A stretch of 64,000 nucleotides of DNA from NCBI RefSeq assembly GCF_013402915.1, contig NC_050726.1:79501-143500 (forward strand). The letters run 5' to 3'. The notes under the pieces were generated by a model, which saw only the letters and a program-made list of their open reading frames with translations, did no database searches and had not been told where the DNA came from. Positions 39,029 to 48,131 of this stretch are shown in pieces. The position numbers were made by a program, and so were the translations under genes. Each line of letters opens with the position of its first letter. The stretch's first letter is position 1. The DNA is from Zygotorulaspora mrakii. Taxonomy: Eukaryota; Ascomycota; Saccharomycetes; Saccharomycetales; Saccharomycetaceae.

Positions 39029-39719
39029 TCCGGGTCCCGCGCCCGCGGCCACACGCCGTTTGTACCATTTTTATCGCAGCAAGTCATATATAGTTCTATA
39101 CTCTACAAAACGTTTTTTGCCGACATGCAGCCTGTCCTTGGATACGCCCGTGTTCTGGGTACCAGAGATGCACATGAACGTACGTGAGCGCTTGATCATG
39201 AACACCCGACCACGACCACATCCGGTCAATGCCTCTTGTGCCTGCCGTGTTTCATTGTTCCGTCGTCTCTGATTACCCGGAACTCTCGAATCAGCACGAT
39301 TTTCACAAGCACCGAGCTCAGGCCATCGCCTCACAAAACCTGCTTCCCCTTTGGGACATTTGGTGCGAAACTTCCGCACACCGCCCCAAATTGTCTAAAA
39401 ACACCATAAACCCGAAATGGCGCCATCTTTCGAAGCGCAAAAGCGGCGGTTACCCGGCGCTTGATCGCTTAAGGGGGCAGTCTGGTTGCGCGAAGGGACC
39501 TCAGTCCCATTCTGATGCTATTTCTGGTTCTATTTCTGGTTCTGGTTCAGGATATATAAAAGAAAGGGTGAGATGGGCTCATGTCGTTTCTCCGAGTTGG
39601 AATTTGTTGCTGTTCGACTCGTGCAACATACATAAGGTCTACAAGTGTAGGTGTCAGTGTCTGTTGTTCTTTATAGAGTGTTGAGATACAGTAGAAGACA
39701 CGCGTAGAGTGAAATAGAG
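39029..39719. other. NAP1-PLN1 intergenic region
   Basis: This GC-rich intergenic region holds two Reb1-type TTACCCG sites (39273-39279 and 39450-39456), a 12-bp direct repeat CTATTTCTGGTT (39518-39529 and 39530-39541) and a TATA box TATATAAA at 39553-39560, 160 bases before PLN1. No gene was recognised. Confidence 0.6.
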
Positions 39720-40718
39720 ATGCCCGCAACTAACGTTAAGGTGGTGGTCAACAAGGATACCACGGACAAGTTTGCCCGGAAATCGCCGACTTTGAACCAC
39801 ATATACAAGTACCCGGCGGTGGCCACGACGCTGGACCGGCTGGTGTCGCTGCCAATCGTGTCGCAGATGCTGTCTCTGTTGGTGCTATCGGCTTTAAAGA
39901 CGAAGGAGGTGGTTGTTGATTCGGCCCATACACCACGGGCTGTGAAGGTGGGCTACAATGCGGTCGGCCATGGGGTGCTGAAGATCGACGAGGTTATCAA
40001 TCTGTTGGTGTTCCGAGAGGGCATCGATGCGTTTGTGAGGTGCTTGCACACGCACTCGGACAAGTTGGGGATCTGGGTATTGTATTTCTGCATCGACTAC
40101 ATCGCCAATGTTTCGAACATGCTGTTGACGCAGCTGGTTGTGAAGCCGTTGCAGCTGAGCCTCAAGGAGAAGACGCTGAAGGAGGTGGTTGAGGAGAGCA
40201 CCAAGAGCGACGAGGGGGCAGATGATTCGCTGACACATGTGTCCGAGTTGACTTCTACGACCAAGAGGATCTCGAAGGACATACAGGAGAAGATTCAATC
40301 GGGATACATTGAACCCACGGCTGAGTTTGCCAAGTCCAAGTACGACTCTCTGGTGAAGCCAACGACCGAGAAGCTGCAGTCTGAGTATGTGGGTCCCACG
40401 ACGGACTTCGCCAAACAGAAGTACGATTCGTATGTCAAGCCAACCGCAGATAGATTGCAGGCCGAGTATATTGAGCCAACAAAGGCCCAATTGGATACCT
40501 CCTACAAGACGGTTTCTGCGACTTTCGAAAACAACTTGAGCAAATCCGAGAGCGTGCCCCGTGCCATACTATCCACAGGTAGAGACCTAAAAAACCTAAC
40601 TTTGGAAAACTTGAAGGCAAATAAGTCAGAATTGGATAAGGATGTCAAAGCTGCAACTGAGTCTGCTAAAAAAGCAGCAAATGAAAAACTAGCTGACTTG
40701 AAAAACGAAGCTAATTAA
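39720..40718 (+). CDS. PLN1: lipid-droplet perilipin
   Basis: I read this as the yeast perilipin (Pln1/Pet10, YKR046C), which coats and stabilises lipid droplets. Evidence is the position after NAP1 and the architecture: an N-terminal PAT-like region (about residues 20-150), with SPTLNHIYKYPAVATTLDRL, followed by amphipathic helical repeats. Residues 196-222 and 223-249 are two copies of a 27-residue unit with the pattern Y-I/V-x-PT-x-x-FAK-x-KYDS-x-VKPT, and a third degenerate copy starts at 250. The product is 332 residues, longer than the roughly 283 of S. cerevisiae. The 5' half is GC-rich and the 3' end is not. PLN1 is my best assignment. Confidence 0.78.
   Translation: MPATNVKVVVNKDTTDKFARKSPTLNHIYKYPAVATTLDRLVSLPIVSQMLSLLVLSALKTKEVVVDSAHTPRAVKVGYNAVGHGVLKIDEVINLLVFREGIDAFVRCLHTHSDKLGIWVLYFCIDYIANVSNMLLTQLVVKPLQLSLKEKTLKEVVEESTKSDEGADDSLTHVSELTSTTKRISKDIQEKIQSGYIEPTAEFAKSKYDSLVKPTTEKLQSEYVGPTTDFAKQKYDSYVKPTADRLQAEYIEPTKAQLDTSYKTVSATFENNLSKSESVPRAILSTGRDLKNLTLENLKANKSELDKDVKAATESAKKAANEKLADLKNEAN
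40305..40466 (+). repeat. 81-bp coding tandem duplication in PLN1
   Basis: Two adjacent 81-bp units encode the 27-residue amphipathic perilipin repeats at residues 196-249. A partial third unit follows to about 40500. The units have diverged at the DNA level but keep the YDS-x-VKPT core. Confidence 0.8.
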
Positions 40719-41117
40719 CTAAGAAAAAAAAAAGCAGCCCGCAATCTGTCATTGAGGCTACTTTTGATAGCTATTATTCTTTTCTCCCTGGGGCTTCTTC
40801 TGACTCGATCGATTTTCTAACACGCACAAACAATCACGCAGATGTATACATACATATGTATATATGTGTATTTATATAAGTATATTTACTCAAGGATTCA
40901 GGTTTCTGTTTACATCTGTTCTCTTCCCAGCGTATTGCAGCAACTCCGACGTCCATGAACCTTTTTGTTCTTTCTGTTCTGGTAAAACATTCTTGTGTTT
41001 CGCGTGAACAGAGATCATCTCATTATATAAAAAATGGACTTAAAACACCTTTTCAGAGGGTTGTAAAACTTCAAGACTTCTGTGCTCCAGACACTGGCTT
41101 ATAGAAGGTCCACTGAA
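40719..41117. other. intergenic region downstream of PLN1
   Basis: About 400 bases that include an A-run after the PLN1 stop and a TATATGTATATA-type alternating stretch near 40845-40880. No gene was recognised. Confidence 0.55.
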
Positions 41118-41835
41118 TGTCAAACAGTCACAGTTTTCAAGGTATGCAATGGTAACATAATGAATTGCTGCGTGTTTTCTTTTCCGAGTTACTAACAGAG
41201 TTGTGTTTGTACAAGGGCGCACACGGAAATTATCTGGATGGGTCAAAAGGATCATTCAACCTGCAAGAGAGCCAAATAATGCCAATACTGTTGTGTCCGA
41301 GAAACATTTCAAGAATGATTTAGAGGCCAATAAAGCAGGTTTAGTGGAGGCAACCAAGAGGGTGTCTGATAATGACATTTCCGCTGTTAATAAAGAAACA
41401 CCGAAAGGCAAAGTATTATGGGATGAAACACCTAAGAGGTTCAAACAACGCGATGTTGAGCGTGAAAGGGATGATATGGAAACTGTAGATAACGTTAGCA
41501 TAACGCCTTTGTTTTCTCTTTGCTCTTCATCAGTCAAATCTTCAACATTTTCAGATGCGCATTCCCTACAATCAACAAGAGCTACAGTGCTCTCCGGGAG
41601 AACAATGGACACAAATTCAAGTACCATGGCGATACCTCCAGCAAGCATTCTTGACAGGGGCCGCGTTTCTTCCGGAGCTACTACGATTCCTTCTTCGTCA
41701 TCTACAAGTGCGCCCACATCGATTCACATTCCAGGTTCGAGTAGTCATCGGTCCCGTCCAAACAGCTTACGACCTAATTACATGCAAAGAGATGCTAGCA
41801 GTCCTACTATAGACTCGGTGTCGACCATCAAATAG
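41118..41835 (+). CDS. YKR045C: YKR045C-position protein, proposed two-exon gene
   Basis: The function is unknown. The long open frame (to 41835) has no ATG near its start, and its first in-frame start-like codon is a GTG. I propose exon 1 at 41118-41142 (MSNSHSFQ plus one base) and exon 2 at 41216-41835. Splicing restores frame and gives 214 residues beginning MSNSHSFQGRTRKLSGWVKR. The N-terminal part is basic, followed by KGKVLWDETPKRFKQRD and a long Ser/Thr-rich, probably disordered C-terminus. Strand and place (after PLN1, before PHO86 and UIP5) match YKR045C. That identity is positional; I did not recognise the sequence. I do not know of an intron in the S. cerevisiae gene. Confidence 0.7.
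41143..41215 (+). other. proposed 73-nt intron in the YKR045C-position gene
   Basis: The 5' splice site is GTATGC (41143-41148), the branch point a perfect TACTAAC (41190-41196), and the 3' splice site AAG ends at 41215, 19 nt past the branch point. Two nearer AGs sit within 4 nt of the branch point and are too close to be used. Without splicing, the ATG at 41118 meets a stop after 12 codons. Confidence 0.72.
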
Positions 41836-42094
41836 GGTACTAGCATGCATTCTACCCAGCACATTAGCTATTCTGAATAACTTTGACCATCGGTCGGTAT
41901 CACGTGGATCGCATACACGTGGACTTCGCTAAATTTCGTCCTGTATGCCGTCCTGGGTTCCGCCTGTTGGGAAGGAAACTCAAGGCATGATAAAATAAAG
42001 GTTTGCACAAATTTTACACCTCTTTGCCTCAGCCACCAGTAGAAGATGGTTTGTTTCATTGTGATTGCTCGGATTATTGTTGCAATACACTACA

Positions 42095-43021
42095 ATGAGT
42101 AAGCTTTCAAAAAATATGTCAAAGGGTAAAGACAACTTGACGCAAGTTGATGCATCGTTGGATCAACCTCTCGATGTCGATGCTCCACCCACAATTTACG
42201 GTACTAAAGTGAAACCAGAGCTGTGTTCTGCAGCAATGAACCTGGCCATGGACTCCGTGAAGCAGCAGCAATCACTTTCGAACAAGTTTATGATCAAACA
42301 CCCTTTTACTGGATTCATTCTTTTGATTGCAACAGTCATCTATCTGGCTCCAAGAATCATATTACCAAGAAACATTAAATCAGGGTCCATTACGGGCTTT
42401 CTGTACCAGCTGGTTCATTTTAATGTGTATAATTTTGGTACTGCGTTGGCAATAGTTTCGCTTACAGGCATGTGTCTTTTCACCGTATATTCCAGAATCT
42501 CTGAGTTCTTTTTTAAAACAAAGCTATCTGAGATCACTGATAATAGTGGTGAGAAAATCTTTGGTGTTGATTTACGCAAACTAGCAACAAAAGACAAAAA
42601 AGCACTCTCCTCCAAACAAAATGATAATACCTACATCATTATCTATAGAGAAGCACCTATCGCATTGATATCTATAAAAGAAAACGACACGCTATCTTCG
42701 AAGGAGGCTTTAGTGGTGAGTATCTCGACTGTCGGGTGTCGTAAGGTTTATATCAAAAGTGGTATCATGGAGGATTTACTTGATTGGGCAATGTTGCGTA
42801 CAAAGACAATAAACAAAGAGGGTAATTATGGGCAATCAATGAAACTACTGATTTCTGTGTACTCCTTTGAGACTGATTTGAAACATATTTTAAAGCGGAA
42901 GGGATTTACTTTGGTTCAAAGCACCAAAAGTGTTGAAAGTAGATTATTAGGTGGTTTGTTTGGCGCTAGAAAAGAACTGTGGGGGATTCAATTTCATTTT
43001 GAACCAGCCAAGCAAGAATAA
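42095..43021 (+). CDS. PHO86: ER protein for Pho84 packaging
   Basis: Pho86 is an ER-resident membrane protein that lets the phosphate transporter Pho84 enter COPII vesicles. The 308-residue product (S. cerevisiae 311) has two membrane spans, at about residues 69-90 (FILLIATVIYLAPRIIL) and 108-134 (FGTALAIVSLTGMCLFTVY). A cytosolic domain with an acetyltransferase-like look follows to the end (IKSGIMEDLLDWAMLRTK). The conserved DAPPTIYGTKVKPEL lies before the first span. The ATG at 42095 is chosen; the frame extends upstream only to a TTG. As a YJL117W orthologue among YKR genes it is another interleaved gene. Confidence 0.92.
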   Translation: MSKLSKNMSKGKDNLTQVDASLDQPLDVDAPPTIYGTKVKPELCSAAMNLAMDSVKQQQSLSNKFMIKHPFTGFILLIATVIYLAPRIILPRNIKSGSITGFLYQLVHFNVYNFGTALAIVSLTGMCLFTVYSRISEFFFKTKLSEITDNSGEKIFGVDLRKLATKDKKALSSKQNDNTYIIIYREAPIALISIKENDTLSSKEALVVSISTVGCRKVYIKSGIMEDLLDWAMLRTKTINKEGNYGQSMKLLISVYSFETDLKHILKRKGFTLVQSTKSVESRLLGGLFGARKELWGIQFHFEPAKQE

Positions 43022-43098
43022 AATGTTTAAAAAAAAGTTTGGGCTGTATAGAATAAGTAGTGTATGCTAAAGTAATATTTCTCATTTGATTTCGTTTC

Positions 43099-44373
43099 TT
43101 ATGGTAAAATGTTCCTCTTTAATCGTTTGGCATGTTTCAAACTAACTCGAATATAAACAGAAGCGACATAAATGATGGTTGATAAAATGCAAAACACAAT
43201 CAAAATGCTTACAAATGAAATTTTTTTTGTTTTTAATGCTTCAGTAGTATTTTTACCGATTTTCAAATATTTTGGTTGAGACTTTAACATTTTCCACTTT
43301 TGAAAATCGTCTCTCTCCAATGCAACTCTATCTTCATATTCAGCAATAAAATATTTGTCTATTTCTTTAGCAAAAAGTAGCGAATCTTCATTGGTCTCAT
43401 CGATATCCTTCCAGTGAAATTCGCTTGTACTAATGTCGAAAATATCCACTGTTTCTGAGTAATCACCCGTCAATGCACCAATACCAATGAATCTTTGCCC
43501 ATTTTTGGGGTTTTTAGGTATGATTATATCTTCCTGTTGGAAAAGCTCTATCCAAAAGGAGCCCTCTTGATCGTATTGGATATCAACTTTTAAAAATTTT
43601 ATGCTTTCTAAATAAATTATTCTTAATCTGGTTTGGTCACCACGAATGATACTCTGCTTCAAGCGTAAATCCTTATCATTCAGCTTCCTAGCAGAAGTAT
43701 ATATACCGTCGGAGTCAATATCATATGACTGCGTGGAAGGTGAAACGTTCAGTATCGCATCCATAAAGGGAGTGATTTTTCTTGAATGTGGTAAGTTTTG
43801 ATACGTATCGATGATTAGTGCCATTCCAGGTAAGTTAGCTGGGAATCCCATCATCTCTGTATTTCCGGCAAAGATACCGCCAGAGTTCAGTTCGTACTGC
43901 TTGCGTGCATACGACGAATGCAAATCTTGAGTAATGAAATCTTTGTCTGGAGTAATGACAATGGCCATACCATCGCCCATTACATGCTGTTTTCGCGAGT
44001 CTATCACTCTACCATTCGTGGGTGATATTCTGAACTCGACAATAATTTCAAGGTTGTTCATGGTATTATCTCCAATTCCATTCGATATTACTATTCCGTG
44101 ATCATTTGTCTTGCCCTTCTTGGTAAGTCGTATGAGCTCTGTATTGCGTATTTCTGTGGATCCTCCGACGTGCCAAAATCTATTAATCGCCTCCAGGTAC
44201 GGAACGGATAGACTAGCCTCTCGGTTAGGAATCTTTACTATATGGGACTTGTCCGAGTCACTGTGAGTTCTTGTCGAGCTGTTGGCAAAGTAACGAGCAC
44301 CAAAATTAAACGTTATGAACAGCAGCGTAACGACTACACTGATCAATAACTTCAGCGAAGTACCTTTTCTCAT
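43099..44373 (-). CDS. UIP5: Uip5, L-type lectin-like ER/nuclear-envelope protein
   Basis: Uip5 is named for a Ulp1 two-hybrid interaction and resembles the L-type lectin family of cargo receptors (Emp46/47, VIP36). The 424-residue product (S. cerevisiae 443) starts with a signal-anchor (LLISVVVTLLFITFNFG). The lectin-like beta domain spans about 55-320 (INRFWHVGGSTEIRN, DGMAIVITPDKDFI, FPANLPGMALIIDTYQN). A single C-terminal span (about 390-415, VSILIVFCILSTIIYVASVY) is followed by a short basic tail HAKRLKRNILP. The start is the ATG at 44373; the upstream extension begins at a GTG. Confidence 0.92.
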   Translation of the reverse strand: MRKGTSLKLLISVVVTLLFITFNFGARYFANSSTRTHSDSDKSHIVKIPNREASLSVPYLEAINRFWHVGGSTEIRNTELIRLTKKGKTNDHGIVISNGIGDNTMNNLEIIVEFRISPTNGRVIDSRKQHVMGDGMAIVITPDKDFITQDLHSSYARKQYELNSGGIFAGNTEMMGFPANLPGMALIIDTYQNLPHSRKITPFMDAILNVSPSTQSYDIDSDGIYTSARKLNDKDLRLKQSIIRGDQTRLRIIYLESIKFLKVDIQYDQEGSFWIELFQQEDIIIPKNPKNGQRFIGIGALTGDYSETVDIFDISTSEFHWKDIDETNEDSLLFAKEIDKYFIAEYEDRVALERDDFQKWKMLKSQPKYLKIGKNTTEALKTKKISFVSILIVFCILSTIIYVASVYIRVSLKHAKRLKRNILP

Positions 44374-44760
44374 ATTACCTTCCGGTATCACTCCCTCGGT
44401 TATCCCACAGTACACTCTACCAGGGTGCAGGTTGTCTCGTTGAGAGACGCTTCCCAGGTGCCAACTTGCTGTTCCTTATCAGTCCACGTTGTAATGAGCG
44501 CCAACGGAGATAAGTAAGTCACTCAATACAATTTCTTAAATCCAATTGATGAACGATATTACCTCTATCTTCAGCCATTGTTTCCATTTCATGTAGTATG
44601 AGAAACCGAGGCTTTTCACGCACATCGCGCAACCGCTGATGGATCCGACGATCAACAAAAGTGCATTGCATTGCATATAAAGTAGGAAGGTGAAGATTAA
44701 TTAATTGGACTTTATTGGAAGTTAAGTCATTTGTTAAGCGCACTAGAACTATAGACAAGT
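44374..44760. other. UIP5-SHB17 divergent promoter region
   Basis: This 387-base region is shared by two divergent genes. No RNA gene or strong motif was recognised. Confidence 0.55.
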
Positions 44761-45585
44761 ATGGGCAGCACACCAACACCAAGATGTATTATTGTTAGAC
44801 ATGGTCAGACCGAATGGTCAAAATCTGGTCAATATACAGGTTTGACCGATCTGGCATTAACACCGTTTGGTGAAGGGCAAATGCGTAGAACAGGAAAATC
44901 TATTTTCCAGAACAAATTCATTGATCCAGATCACATCACATATGTCTTCACTTCACCAAGAACGAGAGCGAGACAGACGATTGGGTTTGTGTTGGAAACG
45001 CTTACAGAGCAGCAGAGATCGAAGATCCGGGTCGTTGTGGATGAAGATTTGAGGGAATGGGAGTATGGTGACTACGAGGGTTTATTGACCCACGAAATCA
45101 TTGAGTTGAGAAAATCCAGAGGATTGGACAAAACAAGGCCATGGAATATCTGGAGAGATGGTTGCGAAAATGGTGAAACTACACAACAAATTGGATTGAG
45201 ATTGTCTAGGGTTATTGCCAGAATTCAGAACCTACACAGAAAGCATCAAGCAGAAGGAATCGCCTCCGATATCATGCTCTTTGCTCATGGACATTCATTA
45301 CGTTACCTGGCTGCATTGTGGTTCAAGCTAGGTGTAGAGAAAAAATGCGAAACTGACTGGGAGAAAAGTGAACTCAAGACCTACAACGATGACACTGTTC
45401 CATACATTGCACTTGATAAATACCGTCATTTGATTGATAATCCAAACTTTCTATTGGATGCAGGCGGAATTGGTGTTCTGTCGTATTCTCATCATAACAT
45501 CGATGAACCTGCTTTAGCCCTAGCTGGTGCTTTCGTCCCTCCAGCAGAGGAAGAGTCTCAGCACGGTGATGTACCAAACGTATAA
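44761..45585 (+). CDS. SHB17: sedoheptulose-1,7-bisphosphatase
   Basis: Shb17 dephosphorylates sedoheptulose 1,7-bisphosphate, driving carbon towards ribose phosphate in the riboneogenesis branch of the pentose phosphate pathway. It belongs to the histidine phosphatase superfamily. The catalytic RHG motif is at residues 13-15 in IIVRHGQTEWS, the acid region is DEDLREWEYGDYEG near 95-110, and the second catalytic histidine is in MLFAHGHSLRYLAA near 180. The 274 residues compare with 271 in S. cerevisiae. ATG at 44761. RPE1 of the same pathway is about 8 kb away, which is probably coincidental. Confidence 0.96.
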   Translation: MGSTPTPRCIIVRHGQTEWSKSGQYTGLTDLALTPFGEGQMRRTGKSIFQNKFIDPDHITYVFTSPRTRARQTIGFVLETLTEQQRSKIRVVVDEDLREWEYGDYEGLLTHEIIELRKSRGLDKTRPWNIWRDGCENGETTQQIGLRLSRVIARIQNLHRKHQAEGIASDIMLFAHGHSLRYLAALWFKLGVEKKCETDWEKSELKTYNDDTVPYIALDKYRHLIDNPNFLLDAGGIGVLSYSHHNIDEPALALAGAFVPPAEEESQHGDVPNV

Positions 45586-45921
45586 AAGATACACTTCAAT
45601 TGTTTTTAATTTTTTGTATTCGAATAAAATTACTTTTTATACATCTATAGATGGGTATCATTGATACTGGAGGTGCCAGCATTTAAAGAGAAAGGACTAA
45701 CCATGTATAAAAAATACTTTGGGAAAATGTCGTACTTGCGAAGCGATGGAAAAAAAAAACAACGAACTAAAGTTGATAAGCAATGTGTAACAGTTAGCAA
45801 CTATCACAGTTAACTGAAATTTGAATACCGTACCGTGTATTGAATGGGATCAAATTCAAAATTCAGTTAAAAGAAACGTGCAATGAAGATGATAAACCAA
45901 ACGAATTTAGTGAAAGAAAAA
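45586..45921. other. SHB17-UTH1 convergent intergenic region
   Basis: An AT-rich 336-base spacer between two convergent genes. No further feature was recognised. Confidence 0.55.
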
Positions 45922-47085
45922 TCAATAGAAAACGAATTCTGCACTACCAGAAGTGACAGAAACGGTACAGCCGTCAGAACCTGAACCTGAGTAAACACCG
46001 TTTTCCAACTTACAATCACCGTTGATACTAGATCCCTCAGTAGCTACTATTTTAACGTTGTAGTTTGGTGGTGTATTGTTGTTTGGATTTGGAATTATAG
46101 ATAAGTAGGTGATACCATTGGTGTAACCGGCACCCAGGACAACTGGAGCCCAGTTTCCTACACCGGAGCCACTTGTACCCCAGATACAGCCATCTTCAAC
46201 AGAAACACCTGCATTGTTGACGTAGTACTGAGTTGAAGTTTTCTTACCTTGCCACTGATAGTAGGAGTCCTCATTGACACAGGAAATTGGTTTGGAGGAG
46301 CCAGCGCCAACGACTGTTGGGATGACCATATTTTCGGAGCCAGGGTAATCAGTTCTACAAAGAGCGATTGAATCAGAAACCTGGTTAACAGCACTTGCGG
46401 AATTTTGATCCCATTCACATAAGTATTTGGAGTTCTGGTTGGAACGGTACAGCAAACCGTCCTTACAGTACAAACCACCGACCGATCTACCGTCACTTGG
46501 CTGTTCTGATGGCCACTGCGTCTTGGACATACCGGCTTGACAAGCATACGAACAGTAGTGTCCGTCCTGGCACGAGGTGGCGGTGTTACCGTCCATGTTC
46601 ATGATGGACGCCCAACCGTCTAAACCGACCCAGTCCAACGAAACAACACCCTGGCCAGATGGGAGCTGGCTACAAGGAATGGTACCATCCTCGAACTCCT
46701 TGTCTGGACCCGAGAAGTCGGATAAATCACCGTCAACACCGCCGGCTCCTGAACCTGAACTTGAACCGGAGCTTGAACCTGAACCGGAACCGGAACTGGA
46801 ACTGGAGGAAGACGATGGCGCAGCGCTCGAAGAAGTGACGGGCGCAGCGCTCGAAGAGCCCGGAGACAAGGTACTCGTTGGGGCAGACGAGGCCGGCGCC
46901 TGCGTCGCAACGGTCGTGGAGGCACCGCCGTTGCCCTGGATCGCGTTACCGTTGCCGTCCACGTACTGCGTAACGTAGACCACATCACGTTTTTCGCGGT
47001 GGTGCTCGTGGCTCCTCTTGACCGTAGGTGCACCTAGCACCATACCAGAGGAAGCGGATAAAAACAAAAGCGTGGATAACTTCAT
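45922..47085 (-). CDS. UTH1: SUN-family cell-wall glucan-associated protein (UTH1/NCA3 type)
   Basis: SUN-family proteins (Uth1, Nca3, Sim1, Sun4) are secreted wall proteins involved in beta-glucan remodelling and cell separation; Uth1 has also been tied to mitochondria. The 387-residue product starts with a signal peptide ([20 protein letters not shown]), then basic pairs KR and EKR that suit Kex2 cleavage, a Ser/Thr-rich linker, and the Cys-rich SUN domain from about residue 135 ([19 protein letters not shown]...[18 protein letters not shown]...). The locus is equivalent to both UTH1 (YKR042W) and NCA3 (YJL116C), so one gene here stands for both. The ATG at 47085 begins the signal peptide; the upstream extension starts from a non-ATG codon. 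Confidence 0.92.
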   Translation of the reverse strand: MKLSTLLFLSASSGMVLGAPTVKRSHEHHREKRDVVYVTQYVDGNGNAIQGNGGASTTVATQAPASSAPTSTLSPGSSSAAPVTSSSAAPSSSSSSSSGSGSGSSSGSSSGSGAGGVDGDLSDFSGPDKEFEDGTIPCSQLPSGQGVVSLDWVGLDGWASIMNMDGNTATSCQDGHYCSYACQAGMSKTQWPSEQPSDGRSVGGLYCKDGLLYRSNQNSKYLCEWDQNSASAVNQVSDSIALCRTDYPGSENMVIPTVVGAGSSKPISCVNEDSYYQWQGKKTSTQYYVNNAGVSVEDGCIWGTSGSGVGNWAPVVLGAGYTNGITYLSIIPNPNNNTPPNYNVKIVATEGSSINGDCKLENGVYSGSGSDGCTVSVTSGSAEFVFY

Positions 47086-47407
47086 TGCGTCGACGATCTG
47101 AATAAACAAATGAGTGGAAAAGACGACAGGATGCGAAAGGAAAGACAAACTAGTTGGCGACAAATGAACGAGCAAATGAATGAATGAAGGAGTGACTGGA
47201 TGAATGAGTGTGTAACGACTGATTCACTTGTGCTGCTGTTCAAAAATATCACGGAGAAAAAATGAGTGGATGCTTCCTTGAAGTCTTTGCGAGTAGTTCT
47301 TGTGTATATCTATATACCTGCCACGGCCCAGAACCCAGGGTGATCTGGACACGAAACTGAAATAAGCTTTGCAAGAGCACACAAGTCGATACGGGAGTAC
47401 GCCAGTC

Positions 47408-47446
47408 GTTGCACTTACTGCCCGTTGCACTCACTGCCCGTTGCAC
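47408..47446. repeat. 16-bp tandem repeat, 2.4 copies
   Basis: GTTGCACTTACTGCCC (47408-47423) and GTTGCACTCACTGCCC (47424-47439) differ at one base. A partial third copy, GTTGCAC, follows. Confidence 0.85.
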
Positions 47447-47467
47447 AAGTGGTAGTGAATTGCAAAC

Positions 47468-47514
47468 AACGAACGAAACGAAACGAAACGATACGAAACG
47501 CTGCGAAACGCTGC
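47468..47514. repeat. ACGAA-type pentamer repeat
   Basis: A run of AACGAA/ACGAAACG units with 5-bp periodicity, becoming degenerate towards its right end (GCTGCGAAACGCTGC). Confidence 0.75.
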
Positions 47515-48131
47515 AAACTGAAACCGCATCCATCCTGAAACTCCTCTGACCTCTGCTGAGATCCGTGGTGTGAATCGATTGGTAATCAAGTGAAAATTTT
47601 ACCATTAGCGTCTTTTTGCCCGTTGTGGTAATTCGAGATCGACACAACGCGGAAATCGTGACGCAGTTTTTCTTCGCCGTGCAGCGTGCCAAGAAAGCGG
47701 ATGCAGGCTGTGGGGTGCGGGTGCGCGAGTGCAGCGGATGCAGCGAAAAAGGGAGCTGTCCGGTGAGCAGGCCGGACAGTGCGTCGTGCACGGGTTTTCT
47801 CTTGTTACGCCTCCTGGCGCGTTTTGGCACACGGCGCGGCACGCTGCACGAGGGCGTCTTGTTGACGCGGAGACGCATTCGGAGATCGCGTGTGTATTCC
47901 GCTTTGGGAAAGGTGATTGGGCGCGGTCCGGGTGTGTGGGTGTGGGCGTGAGTGTCCGGGAGCGGGAGGCGTCCGACCTGTCCGGTGGGATGTTGTCCGG
48001 CCTGTCCGAGATGCCGGTGGTGAAACTGAAGGGGCAGCGATGTCTAAAGGAACTCAACGTCAAGGCATGGTCGCCGTATGGGCAGGAACGGTCTGGTGTG
48101 AGACCCGCTAGAGACGTATAAGGGGCGTAGG

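Larger units (their letters stand above)
47086..48131. other. large divergent region between UTH1 and the NIPA-like gene
   Basis: This 1-kb divergent promoter region carries a 16-bp tandem repeat (47408-47446) and an ACGAA-type repeat (47468-47514). A very GC-rich block from about 47640 runs on into the NIPA-like gene. Several frames are open in the GC-rich block on both strands, but their translations are Arg/Ser/Pro-rich and unlike a protein. Confidence 0.6.

Noticed and set aside
47249..48121. Several open frames of 110-210 codons on both strands upstream of UTH1 and the NIPA-like gene
   Set aside because: The DNA is GC-rich, which lowers stop frequency in all frames. The frames overlap each other and the translations look like Arg/Ser/Pro-rich noise.
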